Positions 36,132 through 45,612 of a stretch of DNA of 64,000 nucleotides are shown here, piece after piece (the stretch's first letter is position 1; every line of letters starts with the position of its first letter). The notes under the pieces are model-generated. The model did not search any database, had not been told where the DNA came from, and was given only the letters and a program-made list of their open reading frames with translations. The translations under genes were made by a program, and so were the position numbers. Source of the stretch: Variimorphobacter saccharofermentans (GTDB lineage: Bacteria > Bacillota > Clostridia > Lachnospirales > Lachnospiraceae); assembly GCF_014174405.1 (NCBI RefSeq), contig NZ_JACEGA010000001.1:3264501-3328500 (forward strand), in the 5' to 3' direction.

Positions 36132-37814
36132 TTAGGTCATCTGCTTCATTGGTACTTTTAATAGGAATTCTGCTCTCTCCAAGGCCTTATCGATATTCTC
36201 GCAGAAATTTTCTTCTCCAATCTTTTTATCAAAACCGGCCTTTTGCATCATATGTAATGGTTGCTCCTGAACGTGGGATAACAACACGGTAATATGTCTT
36301 TTCTTACAAGCCTTTATAACAGTACTCAGAGAGTGAAGTGCATTGACATCCATTGCCGGAACACTTCTCATACGAAGAATAATAACCCTAATCCTAGAAT
36401 CTTCTAGTGAGATTTTCATAAATTTATCTGTGGCACCAAAAAACATCGGTCCATTAATTTCATAGACTAAGGTATGCTTAGGTACTCTTCTCAGACGAAT
36501 ATTCCCTGGATCGGATAGGTCCTCTTCCAGTTCTTCCTCATCAATGTACTTCCAGCTTTGCACATCTGATACATCGGACATGCGTTTCATGAATAGGATC
36601 GCCGCCATTAATATACCAACCTCAATTGCTACAACAAGATCAAATGCTACGGTTAGTACAAAGGTTGCCACAAGTACCAGAATGTCACTCTTTGGCGATA
36701 CCTTCAGAAGCTCTGCAAACTGTTTCCACTCACTCATATTATAAGCAACCATGAATAAGATTGCTGCTATGGTAGGCATTGGAATTAATGCCGCATATGG
36801 CATCAATACTACCAGGATTAACAGCAGGGTAACAGCATGTACCATTCCGGCGATTGGTGTACGTCCGCCATTTTTTACATTCGCAGCAGTTCTGGCGATA
36901 GCGCCAGTTGCCGGGATGCCACCGAATAAACTGGAGAATATATTACCTGCTCCCTGAGCCACCAGCTCCATATTCGAACGATGCTTCGTATTACCAATCA
37001 TGCCATCCGCTACTACACAGGATAAAAGTGATTCTACTCCGGCAAGAACGGCAATTGTCAGTGCATCTGGAAATAACGTTCGTATCGTAGATAAATTGAC
37101 TTCCGGTATATGAAATTGAGGCGCCTTTGAGGAAATCTCATAGAGGCTGCCAATCGTATCAACCTCCAAATTACCTAATTTCACAATTGCTGATGCTACA
37201 ACTACTGCAATCAATGAACCCGGTATTTTATTGTTAATTTTCGGCCAAAGAATTAATATTGCCAGCGATATAGTTCCAATCAATAAAGCTTGTACATTAA
37301 TTGTTGTAATATTTTCACCACATGCAAGGAGTTTTTCTAAGGTTTCTACTGGCTTTGTTTCTATCGTCAATCCCAGAAAATCTTTGATCTGACCAATAAA
37401 TATAGTAACTGCAATACCCAGTGTAAAGCCTGTTGTTATTGTATAAGGGATAAAGCGCAACAGCTTGCCAAACTTACATAGTCCCATAACGATTAACAGA
37501 ACACCTGCCATCAGCGTCGCTACTGCCAATCCATCTATTCCATTTTTTGCAACGATACCGGCTACAATCGTAGCAAATGCCGCTGTCGGACCGGCGATTT
37601 GCACTCTGCTTCCACCAAGGAATGAAATCACAAACCCGGCTACAATCGCTGTGTATAATCCTCGTTCCGGAGTTACCCCTGACGCCAGTGCCAAAGCGAT
37701 TGATAACGGTAGTGCAATAATAGCGACTATAATACCAGCAACAATGTCCTTCATGCATTGTTCCTTTGTGTATGTTTTCATAACAGAAAACAACTTAGGC
37801 TTTAACTTTTCCAT
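36132..37814 (-). CDS. SulP-family anion transporter with STAS domain
   Basis: 560-aa SLC26/SulP transporter. The membrane domain (about 20-425) has the family motif GLYTAIVAGFVISFLGGSRVQIAGPTAA and the conserved GGIPATGAIARTAANVKNGGRTP segment; the cytoplasmic STAS domain follows (about 450-545, with LRMRSVPAMDVNALHSL, the usual Asp-x-Thr/Ser-Gly site changed to MDVNAL). Family members carry sulfate, bicarbonate or C4-dicarboxylates with Na+ or H+. No sulfate-assimilation or carbonic anhydrase gene is adjacent, so the substrate is open. It is monocistronic. Confidence 0.9.
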   Translation of the reverse strand: MEKLKPKLFSVMKTYTKEQCMKDIVAGIIVAIIALPLSIALALASGVTPERGLYTAIVAGFVISFLGGSRVQIAGPTAAFATIVAGIVAKNGIDGLAVATLMAGVLLIVMGLCKFGKLLRFIPYTITTGFTLGIAVTIFIGQIKDFLGLTIETKPVETLEKLLACGENITTINVQALLIGTISLAILILWPKINNKIPGSLIAVVVASAIVKLGNLEVDTIGSLYEISSKAPQFHIPEVNLSTIRTLFPDALTIAVLAGVESLLSCVVADGMIGNTKHRSNMELVAQGAGNIFSSLFGGIPATGAIARTAANVKNGGRTPIAGMVHAVTLLLILVVLMPYAALIPMPTIAAILFMVAYNMSEWKQFAELLKVSPKSDILVLVATFVLTVAFDLVVAIEVGILMAAILFMKRMSDVSDVQSWKYIDEEELEEDLSDPGNIRLRRVPKHTLVYEINGPMFFGATDKFMKISLEDSRIRVIILRMRSVPAMDVNALHSLSTVIKACKKRHITVLLSHVQEQPLHMMQKAGFDKKIGEENFCENIDKALERAEFLLKVPMKQMT

Positions 37815-38025
37815 TTTTCTTTTGCCTCCAAATAATTACTACAAAGATTCCAATATCCCATCATAGACCTGTTTCATTCTTTTTTCAAGTAATTATTAAA
37901 GAAATATAAAATTTTGGTAAACTGGTACATGCTTTCCATATATTACGCTCTGTTTTTTTGTCGAAAACGTGCTACAATGATTTAGGAACTTGTGTAATTA
38001 TATGTATATCTTTGGGGGTTATTGA

Positions 38026-39747
38026 ATGAAAAAATTACGGTGGATCATACTCTCCGTCCTGGTTATTCTGGGTATCGGATTTATTGGATATTACTATTTC
38101 AATAATGATGAGGTGGAAATGACTTACCCCTTATTTCTTGAGGCAGTAGAGCAAAACAAGGTTGAAAAAGTCACCTTGCCAAATACCGGAAACACTTTTA
38201 AAGCTACGATGAAGGAAGAACCATCTACTACTTATATTGTACCAAATCCCAAGACCGAGAATTTCACAGAATATCTTTTATTAAATAGTATTGAAGTAAA
38301 TAACGGCCAGAGCAGTCCCTTGGGAACTGCGTTGAAAATTCTATTCATTGCCTGTGTGATCGGAGGCATTCTATGGTACGTCCGTAGTGGAGGCAATAAT
38401 AATGTTCTTATGCAGGATTCAAATAAGAAAAAGAGAGCCGTTTCCAGCACTATAACGCTTGCAAATGTAGCAGGAAATACGGAAGCCAAGTCCATGGTGG
38501 AGGATATCATTTCCTTTATAAAGGATCCGGAAAAATATGCAACCGTTGGCGCAAGAATGCCCAAAGGGCTTCTTCTCTATGGTCCCCCGGGAACCGGTAA
38601 GACCTTAATGGCGAAAGCTATTGCTGGAGAGGCAAATGTACCTTTTTATGCGATGAGCGGATCTGATTTTGTACAAATGTACGTTGGCGTTGGTGCCAGT
38701 AGAATACGAACCTTATTTAATAAGGCAAAGAAAAGCGAAAAAGCTGTTATCTTTATCGACGAGATCGATGCCATTGGTAAGAAAAGAGCCCGAAATGTTT
38801 CGGCCAGCAATGATGAACGAGATCAAACTCTGAATGCTCTTCTTACTGAAATGTCCGGTTTTCATGACAATCAGGGCATTATTGTAATCGGAGCTACCAA
38901 TCGTCTTGACACTCTGGATGAGGCATTACTTCGTCCAGGTAGATTTGATCGGCATATTGAAATCGGATTACCGGATGTGAATGCCAGAGAGCATATTCTA
39001 TCCCTCTATGCATCAAAAAAGCCCCTATCCGATGATGTCAATCTGAAGGAGCTTGCAAAATCAACGGTTTACTTCAGCGGAGCTATGCTGGAAAACCTAC
39101 TAAATGAAGCAGCGATTAATGCCGCGAATGATGGAGACCCGGTTATTCGAAAGGAGCATATTGATAAAGCCTTCTATACTGTGATAGCCGGTGCTCCCAA
39201 GACTGACCGTAGCTATATTACGGAACGGGATCGTAAAATTACCGCCTATCACGAGGCTGGTCATGCGTTAGTGACGAATTTACTTCTTCCTGAGCATTAT
39301 ATATCCAAAGTTACCATAATACCTAGTGTACGTGGTGCAGGAGGCTTCAATTTGAGCATCCCGAAGGATACCATGTTCCAAAGTCAGCGTCAGCTAAAAG
39401 CAAATATTCAGGTGTTATTGGCAGGAAGAATTGCAGAGGAACTAATCTTTGGTTCTGAGGAAATCACCACTGGAGCTAGCAATGATATTCAGAAGGCTTC
39501 CAAGATGATTGTAGACTATTTAGACAAATATGGTATGGATGCTGAAATAGGGTTATTTAGTACGGAAGTTCTTGGGGACCATCAGGACCCTGAATTTGTC
39601 AACCGATGCCGTAATCAGATGAATATATTATACAGCGAAACCAAACATTTGGTTCAAGATCACCTATCCACCCTGGAGAAATTAGCAACAGAGCTTTTGG
39701 ATAAGGAATCACTTAACGGAGAAGATATCGAAAAAATATGCGCCTAA
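38026..39747 (+). CDS. FtsH-like membrane AAA+ zinc protease, short form
   Basis: ATP-dependent membrane protease, 573 aa. Two membrane segments (about 5-24 and 101-119) frame a small extracellular domain. AAA motifs: Walker A GPPGTGKT (186-193), Walker B VIFIDE (241-246), pore loop FVQMYVG, second region of homology TNRLDTLDEALLRPGRFDR. The zinc site HEAGH is at 409-413. It is some 40-60 residues shorter than housekeeping FtsH and begins differently, so it is probably a second FtsH paralogue. It stands alone on the plus strand with a converging terminator downstream. Confidence 0.93.
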   Translation: MKKLRWIILSVLVILGIGFIGYYYFNNDEVEMTYPLFLEAVEQNKVEKVTLPNTGNTFKATMKEEPSTTYIVPNPKTENFTEYLLLNSIEVNNGQSSPLGTALKILFIACVIGGILWYVRSGGNNNVLMQDSNKKKRAVSSTITLANVAGNTEAKSMVEDIISFIKDPEKYATVGARMPKGLLLYGPPGTGKTLMAKAIAGEANVPFYAMSGSDFVQMYVGVGASRIRTLFNKAKKSEKAVIFIDEIDAIGKKRARNVSASNDERDQTLNALLTEMSGFHDNQGIIVIGATNRLDTLDEALLRPGRFDRHIEIGLPDVNAREHILSLYASKKPLSDDVNLKELAKSTVYFSGAMLENLLNEAAINAANDGDPVIRKEHIDKAFYTVIAGAPKTDRSYITERDRKITAYHEAGHALVTNLLLPEHYISKVTIIPSVRGAGGFNLSIPKDTMFQSQRQLKANIQVLLAGRIAEELIFGSEEITTGASNDIQKASKMIVDYLDKYGMDAEIGLFSTEVLGDHQDPEFVNRCRNQMNILYSETKHLVQDHLSTLEKLATELLDKESLNGEDIEKICA

Positions 39748-39796
39748 AATGTCTTATCTGTAGAGTTTTTTATTCTCATCGAATGATTGCAAAAAT

Positions 39797-39844
39797 GAAG
39801 AGTATATATCGGTTATGATACATACTAACCGACATATACTCTTC
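39797..39844. terminator. Bidirectional terminator between ftsH-like and LTA-synthase-like genes
   Basis: GAAGAGTATAT...CGGTTA pairs with TAACCG..ATATACTCTTC around a 9-base loop, between two converging genes. Confidence 0.85.
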
Positions 39845-39876
39845 TTCATCTTCATGCCTCTATTACGGTCTGATTA

Positions 39877-41697
39877 CTAACGCAGAGAGTAATACTCCTT
39901 CAATCTATTCTTCTTATCCAACGCATTATTATATCCAACATATCGGTATTCGTTAATGACCTTCGTAAACTCATTCATTTCCGAAAATTTATGGATTTGA
40001 TTGTATTTATCGATATAAAATAAAGCATTAATCACCGGTATCTCTTCATATAAATTCATGAGATACTGTTGATATTCGCTTCCGTTTATACCCACTGTTT
40101 TCAGTAAATAAGCCGCTAAATAATTTGCGCTGATTTGGTCAATATCATCCTCTGGAATGTCGTAGTTAGCCCATAAAACAAAAGGTACACAATATTTTCT
40201 CCGAAACCTTTCAAGCTCCGTAATTTTACTGCCACTGTTTATATCATCATGTATCCTAGAAAAGGCAACTGGCTGATGATCTCCGAAGAGAAGGATTACC
40301 GTATGTTCCTTTTCCTTTGAGAAATATCGAACCAGATGCTCAAATGCCTTATCGGACTCCCGAAGAAGACTTAAATACTGTTCTGCCACTGGATATCGAT
40401 CTGTATTCTTTAATAGAACTGTATCCTTTTCATCAAAGATACGATCCGAGGAATACCCTCCATGATTTTGCATTGTTACATTAAATATAAATAAAGGCTG
40501 ATTACTGCTCTTTCTTTCTTCATACTGTTCGATAATCTTTTGATAGCTATCCAAATCACTGATATAGGAGCGGATATATCTGGGATTATCAAAGTCCTTC
40601 ATTGAAAGGAACTCATCAAAGCCAAGAAGCGGATAGACGATGTCTCTCTTATAGCCGCTGGGTGCATAGGGGTGGATTGCAATATTATAATAGCCCTGTT
40701 GCTTCAATATTGATGCAAGGGAATCGGTGGGCCCTGTTATAAACTGCTGATAGGGAACACTGTTTTGAGGCATAACCGCCATACTGTTACCAGTTAGAAA
40801 CTCGTATTCCGTATCGCTGGTAGCTCCTCCAAATACCGATACATATAGCGTTCCCTTTGTTGTATTTTCTTCTAGCTTTTTTGTAAACGGAAAATAGTCT
40901 ATATTGGTAGGGAAATTCCCAATCATATTAATGTCAGCATATGCCTCGTTCATAATTACTATAATATTGGGATGTTCTTTGCTACTGCTCTGACTTTCCT
41001 CGATATCCAGAAAGGCGTCTCTTACTTCTTCAATACTATACCCCTCCGGATTTTTCGTTTCCATTGCCTTTATATTCGCAACAAAGCCAAATACCGTTCC
41101 ATAGGTATTGTACGTATATTTTGGAGCAAAGAAGTCGATTAATTGTATCTTCTTCTGAATAAGATCCGTATGAAAGAAAGTAAACACAATAACACCGATG
41201 ATCGCTGCACTAGTTCCCATTACAGCAAAACGGTTAAGAAGCGAAGGCTTCCTCTCGTCCTTTGACAGCATACATCCGATTGTTAATTGGATAGCCATAA
41301 GTACGGTCGCAATGAGAAATCCCTTGCTTATGGAAATCTCATAATTTGAAGCCACACTCATTCCCGTTTCCCAGGCCAAAAGATCAGTTGGTATAATCGG
41401 ATTACCACGAAACAGAAATACCAGATAATTTATAGTAGCAACAATATATACAAATATATCGCATAATAATATAGTGATCGTATAGTGTCTGATTATCGAG
41501 AATATCAGAAGATATAACGCATAGTACCAGGCCAGATTATAGATACTATATTTTCGATACATCTCCAGGTTGTAATTACCAACCATGATTTCCACCATGA
41601 GGAATGATATTACTGGGGATATCCACAATACAATGTAATTAATCCATTTCTTCTTAAGCCTTGACCACAATCTTGGATCTTCTAACTCGCCATACAT
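39877..41697 (-). CDS. LTA synthase/phosphoglycerol transferase-like membrane sulfatase-fold protein
   Basis: Polytopic N-terminal half (five membrane segments over about 20-190) and an extracellular sulfatase-fold domain from about 240. Metal and nucleophile motifs are present: IIVIMNEAYAD (Glu ligand), GGATSDTEYEFLTG (the Thr that takes the glycerol-phosphate) and LFGDHQP (Asp/His ligands). It therefore should transfer phosphoglycerol or another phospho-alcohol from lipid donors onto a surface polymer. 606 aa from the ATG at 41697, preceded by AGGGAG; a TTG six codons upstream is an unlikely start. No teichoic-acid gene is adjacent, so the acceptor is unknown. Confidence 0.85.
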   Translation of the reverse strand: MYGELEDPRLWSRLKKKWINYIVLWISPVISFLMVEIMVGNYNLEMYRKYSIYNLAWYYALYLLIFSIIRHYTITILLCDIFVYIVATINYLVFLFRGNPIIPTDLLAWETGMSVASNYEISISKGFLIATVLMAIQLTIGCMLSKDERKPSLLNRFAVMGTSAAIIGVIVFTFFHTDLIQKKIQLIDFFAPKYTYNTYGTVFGFVANIKAMETKNPEGYSIEEVRDAFLDIEESQSSSKEHPNIIVIMNEAYADINMIGNFPTNIDYFPFTKKLEENTTKGTLYVSVFGGATSDTEYEFLTGNSMAVMPQNSVPYQQFITGPTDSLASILKQQGYYNIAIHPYAPSGYKRDIVYPLLGFDEFLSMKDFDNPRYIRSYISDLDSYQKIIEQYEERKSSNQPLFIFNVTMQNHGGYSSDRIFDEKDTVLLKNTDRYPVAEQYLSLLRESDKAFEHLVRYFSKEKEHTVILLFGDHQPVAFSRIHDDINSGSKITELERFRRKYCVPFVLWANYDIPEDDIDQISANYLAAYLLKTVGINGSEYQQYLMNLYEEIPVINALFYIDKYNQIHKFSEMNEFTKVINEYRYVGYNNALDKKNRLKEYYSLR

Positions 41698-41870
41698 AAT
41701 GTCAAACTCCCTCAAGTCATCCTTTATTTGTAAATTATTACTTCTATCGACTTATTATATTCCAAAGGATGCTAAAAGTACAGTAATAAATATGTATCAG
41801 CTCATAGAATTATTAATCAGTATATTTCCAGTCTCCTAATTTCTCCAGTTTATCGAAAGTCTATATCAGA

Positions 41871-43238
41871 TTAAATTCTTGTAATTTTCCATATTATCCC
41901 GGAGTTTGGTAGATATTCCACAAGGCTTCCCAGAGGATTTGTTCCAAAGTCCAGTACATACATGGCTCCGTCTGGACCAAACACCACATCCGTAGGCCAT
42001 CCAAAGCCACCCTCCATCGTGATATTAGCAGGAAAACCAGAACGGTTAATGGCAAAAGTCGTTACCCCTCCTGTAGTTGGATCTATTCGTGATATTTTAT
42101 GTCCTACACCGGGATTCCTCTCTGTTTGTCTGCTGGTTGGTGGCCATATACTACCAAATTCAGCCACATAAAAATCTCCAACTGCACCAAACTCTGCATT
42201 TCTATTGATATCAAATCCCATAATGGAAGAATTACTCGGGAAGCTTGCAAACGGAGCAGGGGGTACATTCGGATGGTTGGTCAATAGAAATTCTATGGGC
42301 TTTCCTCCCTCGGGAATAAACCTGGGTGAAGTCAGTGGTTCCTGTCCAGAGAAGTCCGGCCATCCGTACCATACACCGGGAATAATGTAATAGATATAAT
42401 CCGATGCATTAGCAACCGGTCTGCTCCCCCTGTTATCATATCCCTGAACAGACGCAAACAGATGCCCATTGTGATTAAATTTTAACCGGACTGGATTTCG
42501 CAGCCCCCAAGCCACCATTTCCAGATTCGTACCGTCCAAATTACATCTCATAATACTACCGGAAGCTTTTACTACAGCCTTTCTTAACTCATACGGTCTG
42601 TTAGGAACACCATAGGGGGAAAATGCACCGGTACTAGCAACTTCATAAACTCCTTCTGATAGAAGCATATTATTGGATTGAAAATTCTGCCCATTTAGCA
42701 TAATATAAGAACCGGGATAATCATGTAATAAAGCATAGTTATGTACCCATAGATTATCCGTACCTACCACACCGCTATTGGTAGCCGTTCCTAATCCAAA
42801 ATATATCTTTCCATCTGTTCCGATTTCTACTTTACTATTGGGGAAATCACCATTGCTGGGTAATCCGGTAATGATATCTCTTCTGCTGCCACTCTCTTCT
42901 ATGGCGGTAATCATTCCTTTATGAGATGCATAGATTATGCCATCGTGATAATTAACACCGTTGAGTGGTTCTAGGAAGTCATCGTCCACCACCTCAACAT
43001 TATCGTTTGAAATTCTTAATATGCGGGCAACTCCCGAGAAATAACCGGATTCCGCCACTAAAATATCTCCATCATCCGTAAATACCATATTAACAGGACC
43101 ATCCAAGCCCTGTATAAAATTCTCCACAACATAACCAGGGGGGACATAGATATCACTAGGATCAATAAATCGAGGTTGCTCTTGTCCTAATTGCTCCATA
43201 GCCTTCATTCTCAGGTTGAAATCAGAATAATCACCCAT
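41871..43238 (-). CDS. Glucose/sorbosone dehydrogenase-like beta-propeller protein
   Basis: 455 aa with the six-bladed propeller pattern of PQQ-type sugar dehydrogenases: GPVNMVFTDDGDILVAESG near the start, GLRNPVRLKFNHNGHLFASVQG in the middle, GVWYGWPDFSGQEP and a final blade FGWPTDVVFGPDGAMYVLDFG. These motifs match L-sorbosone dehydrogenase/YliI-like proteins. There is no signal peptide or lipobox, which is odd because most of the family act outside the membrane with PQQ, a cofactor clostridia rarely make. It may be a cytoplasmic or spore protein using the fold for something else. It ends the LacI-led sugar operon. Confidence 0.7.
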   Translation of the reverse strand: MGDYSDFNLRMKAMEQLGQEQPRFIDPSDIYVPPGYVVENFIQGLDGPVNMVFTDDGDILVAESGYFSGVARILRISNDNVEVVDDDFLEPLNGVNYHDGIIYASHKGMITAIEESGSRRDIITGLPSNGDFPNSKVEIGTDGKIYFGLGTATNSGVVGTDNLWVHNYALLHDYPGSYIMLNGQNFQSNNMLLSEGVYEVASTGAFSPYGVPNRPYELRKAVVKASGSIMRCNLDGTNLEMVAWGLRNPVRLKFNHNGHLFASVQGYDNRGSRPVANASDYIYYIIPGVWYGWPDFSGQEPLTSPRFIPEGGKPIEFLLTNHPNVPPAPFASFPSNSSIMGFDINRNAEFGAVGDFYVAEFGSIWPPTSRQTERNPGVGHKISRIDPTTGGVTTFAINRSGFPANITMEGGFGWPTDVVFGPDGAMYVLDFGTNPLGSLVEYLPNSGIIWKITRI

Positions 43239-43290
43239 CCACAGCGCTCCAGATTACCAATCGATATAATATATTCTTGCTGCATAGGTT

Positions 43291-45081
43291 TCATAACAAT
43301 GCATCTTCTATACTTGTAACCTTACATATTTTGCGATCATAGGTAAACAATCCGTTAACCTCATCCTCCACATCGGAAAGCTGGGTATATACTGCGGCGG
43401 AGAGCCCCATGGATATAAGTCTTTTGATATCCTTTCGATAAAGCCCTTGAAAAGCCTTCTCAAGTTCTTCCTTGGATGGATAAATGCGATAACCATATAT
43501 CTGAGAGGAATAAGAATGCCCTTGGATATAGCACGCATATCCTCCAAATTCTGATAAAACCACTGGCCGCTTATCCGGAGTAACACGGAATGGATGAAAA
43601 TAATTGTGTATGCTCTTAAAATCACCGCCCTTTTGATCGAACCAGCCACTAGCATGATCAATTAATCTGGTGCTGTCCAAGCCTCGAATTTCATCATAAA
43701 CAGCCAAAGCATCAAACTGGCCCCAGCCCTCATTAAAAGGGACCCACACAACAACGGATGGAGAATTATATAAAAGCTCCACCGTATGTCTGCACTCCTT
43801 GAGCCATTCTCTTCTGCCCTCTTCGGACTTTCTACCAAGCAATCCATAATGATGATCCTTCATTGTAAATCTCGAGAAAATAGTTGGCAAATATCCTACC
43901 AAAAGAGTGGAATATTGCTCGCCGCCATTTACCATGTCCTGCCACACAAGCATGCCCAGACGATCACAATGATAATACCAGCGAAGGGGTTCTATCTTAA
44001 TATGCTTTCGCAGCATATTAAATCCCAGCCTTTTTGCCTGTTCAATATCAAATATGATGGCTTCATCACTTGGAGCCGTATATAGCCCATCCGGCCAATA
44101 CCCCTGATCCAACAGGCCATTTTGGAAGTATGGCTGATTGTTTAAATATATCCTCGGTATGTTTTTTTCATCCGGCTTTATCTCAATCTTTCTCATGGCA
44201 AAATAACTTTCAACCCGGTCATATCCGGTCTGTATCACCATATCATACAGAAAAGGATGCTCCGGGCTCCAAAGAATACATTCCTTCAGAGGTATTTTCA
44301 TATTCGGATATCGGCTCACCATAGTCTGAAGCAGTTTCCCATTCTTATATATATCTACTCGAAACGAAAGATCAAAATCAAACTCCTGTTTATACTCCTC
44401 ATTTAAATCAATCTCCAGCTGTAACGCCTGTTCCTCCACTAGGGGAGTTATTCGCAGAGAGGTAATATATCTCATCGGAACCCACTCCATCCATACTGTC
44501 TGCCATATTCCACTCTGAGCAGTATAGAACATTCCGCCTCGCTTCAGCTTCTGCTTCCCCCTGCTATGGTAGGAGGTATCACTTTGGTCCGTAACTTTTA
44601 ATGAAAGCAGATTTGTTCCTTCCGCGATATACCTTGTAATATCAATGGAGAACGGAAGATATCCCCCAATATGTTCTAGAACCTTCTGATGATTCAGGTA
44701 TACCTCACAATATTGATCCACTGCACCAAAATGAAGGATACAACGTTTCCCTTTCGGCTTCTCTTCTATGTTCAAAATCCGTTCATACCAAAGTATCTCT
44801 CCTGGCTTTAGCTGCTTCCCCACACCGGATAATATGCTTTCCGGAGAAAAGGGCACCAGTATTTTACCCTCATAGCATTCCGGCATGAGTGCCTCTGTAG
44901 AGGTGCAATAGTTCCAATATCCGTTTAAAATCGTATAATTCTCTCTTTTTAACTGTGGTCGGGGATACTCCTCCAATACATGTTCCGGATTAAGAGACTC
45001 GCCCCATATTGTAAGCAACTGGTTATAATCAGTAGGCTTTTCCTTAAAGAACATGGTACGTAGCGCTTCTTTTAATTTCAT
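43291..45081 (-). CDS. GH2-family glycosidase (beta-galactosidase/glucuronidase-like)
   Basis: 596 aa, a short GH2 enzyme: N-terminal jelly-roll sugar-binding domain (about 35-200), Ig-like domain (about 205-300) and a TIM barrel with acid/base Glu in VPFNEGWGQFD and nucleophile Glu in VVLSEFGGY. It has no signal peptide and so acts in the cytoplasm. This size class includes beta-galactosidases, beta-glucuronidases, beta-mannosidases and others, and the visible motifs do not choose between them. It lies between the cupin and propeller genes in the LacI-led operon (gaps 86 and 52 bases). Confidence 0.85.
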   Translation of the reverse strand: MKLKEALRTMFFKEKPTDYNQLLTIWGESLNPEHVLEEYPRPQLKRENYTILNGYWNYCTSTEALMPECYEGKILVPFSPESILSGVGKQLKPGEILWYERILNIEEKPKGKRCILHFGAVDQYCEVYLNHQKVLEHIGGYLPFSIDITRYIAEGTNLLSLKVTDQSDTSYHSRGKQKLKRGGMFYTAQSGIWQTVWMEWVPMRYITSLRITPLVEEQALQLEIDLNEEYKQEFDFDLSFRVDIYKNGKLLQTMVSRYPNMKIPLKECILWSPEHPFLYDMVIQTGYDRVESYFAMRKIEIKPDEKNIPRIYLNNQPYFQNGLLDQGYWPDGLYTAPSDEAIIFDIEQAKRLGFNMLRKHIKIEPLRWYYHCDRLGMLVWQDMVNGGEQYSTLLVGYLPTIFSRFTMKDHHYGLLGRKSEEGRREWLKECRHTVELLYNSPSVVVWVPFNEGWGQFDALAVYDEIRGLDSTRLIDHASGWFDQKGGDFKSIHNYFHPFRVTPDKRPVVLSEFGGYACYIQGHSYSSQIYGYRIYPSKEELEKAFQGLYRKDIKRLISMGLSAAVYTQLSDVEDEVNGLFTYDRKICKVTSIEDALL

Positions 45082-45167
45082 ACCTTCACCCCTGTCTGAC
45101 TAGGTTAGAACTATTTCTACTCCGGTTTTGTGGCATATTTATTCTGATATATATGCTATTTCATATA

Positions 45168-45584
45168 TCACTTCAGCTTATTATATAGTATTCTTAATTC
45201 TTCAATCTGCTCCATCGATAGCTTTAAGGTCGGAGAATTCACATCCGAAGTATCCTGATTCTCTACAATAAGTACAGTTGAAGCCTTACTAAGCGTATGT
45301 GTATGCCAGGTTCCCTTCTTAACATTATATAAACGAAGCGGTTCCATTGCCACTCCATCTATATCGTTAATTTCTTCTCCCTTCCCTCCTGTAAACAGCA
45401 TACAGTTCCCTTCCAGAAGAACAAATACTTCATCGGTTTCGTCATGCTTCTGCATCGTTTTCAGATTCTGGATCTCCAGCTCCTCACAATAACGAAGAAC
45501 CGCTACCCTCCAATGCTCAAAATCAATCATCGGTCGATATCCATCTCCCGAATAACTTGTAATATCAATATATTCCTGCTTCAT
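45168..45584 (-). CDS. Cupin-domain protein
   Basis: 138-aa single-cupin protein. The first motif appears as MQKHDETDEVFVLLEGNCMLF and the second as VKKGTWHTHTLSKASTVLIVEN, retaining His and Glu residues that could bind a metal. Such small cupins next to glycosidase genes may be sugar isomerases or epimerases, or ligand-binding proteins. It starts 28 bases after the GH94 stop, so is very likely co-transcribed with it. The substrate is not visible. Confidence 0.75.
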   Translation of the reverse strand: MKQEYIDITSYSGDGYRPMIDFEHWRVAVLRYCEELEIQNLKTMQKHDETDEVFVLLEGNCMLFTGGKGEEINDIDGVAMEPLRLYNVKKGTWHTHTLSKASTVLIVENQDTSDVNSPTLKLSMEQIEELRILYNKLK

Positions 45585-45612
45585 AAATTACACTCCCCCT
45601 TCTGTTACATTG

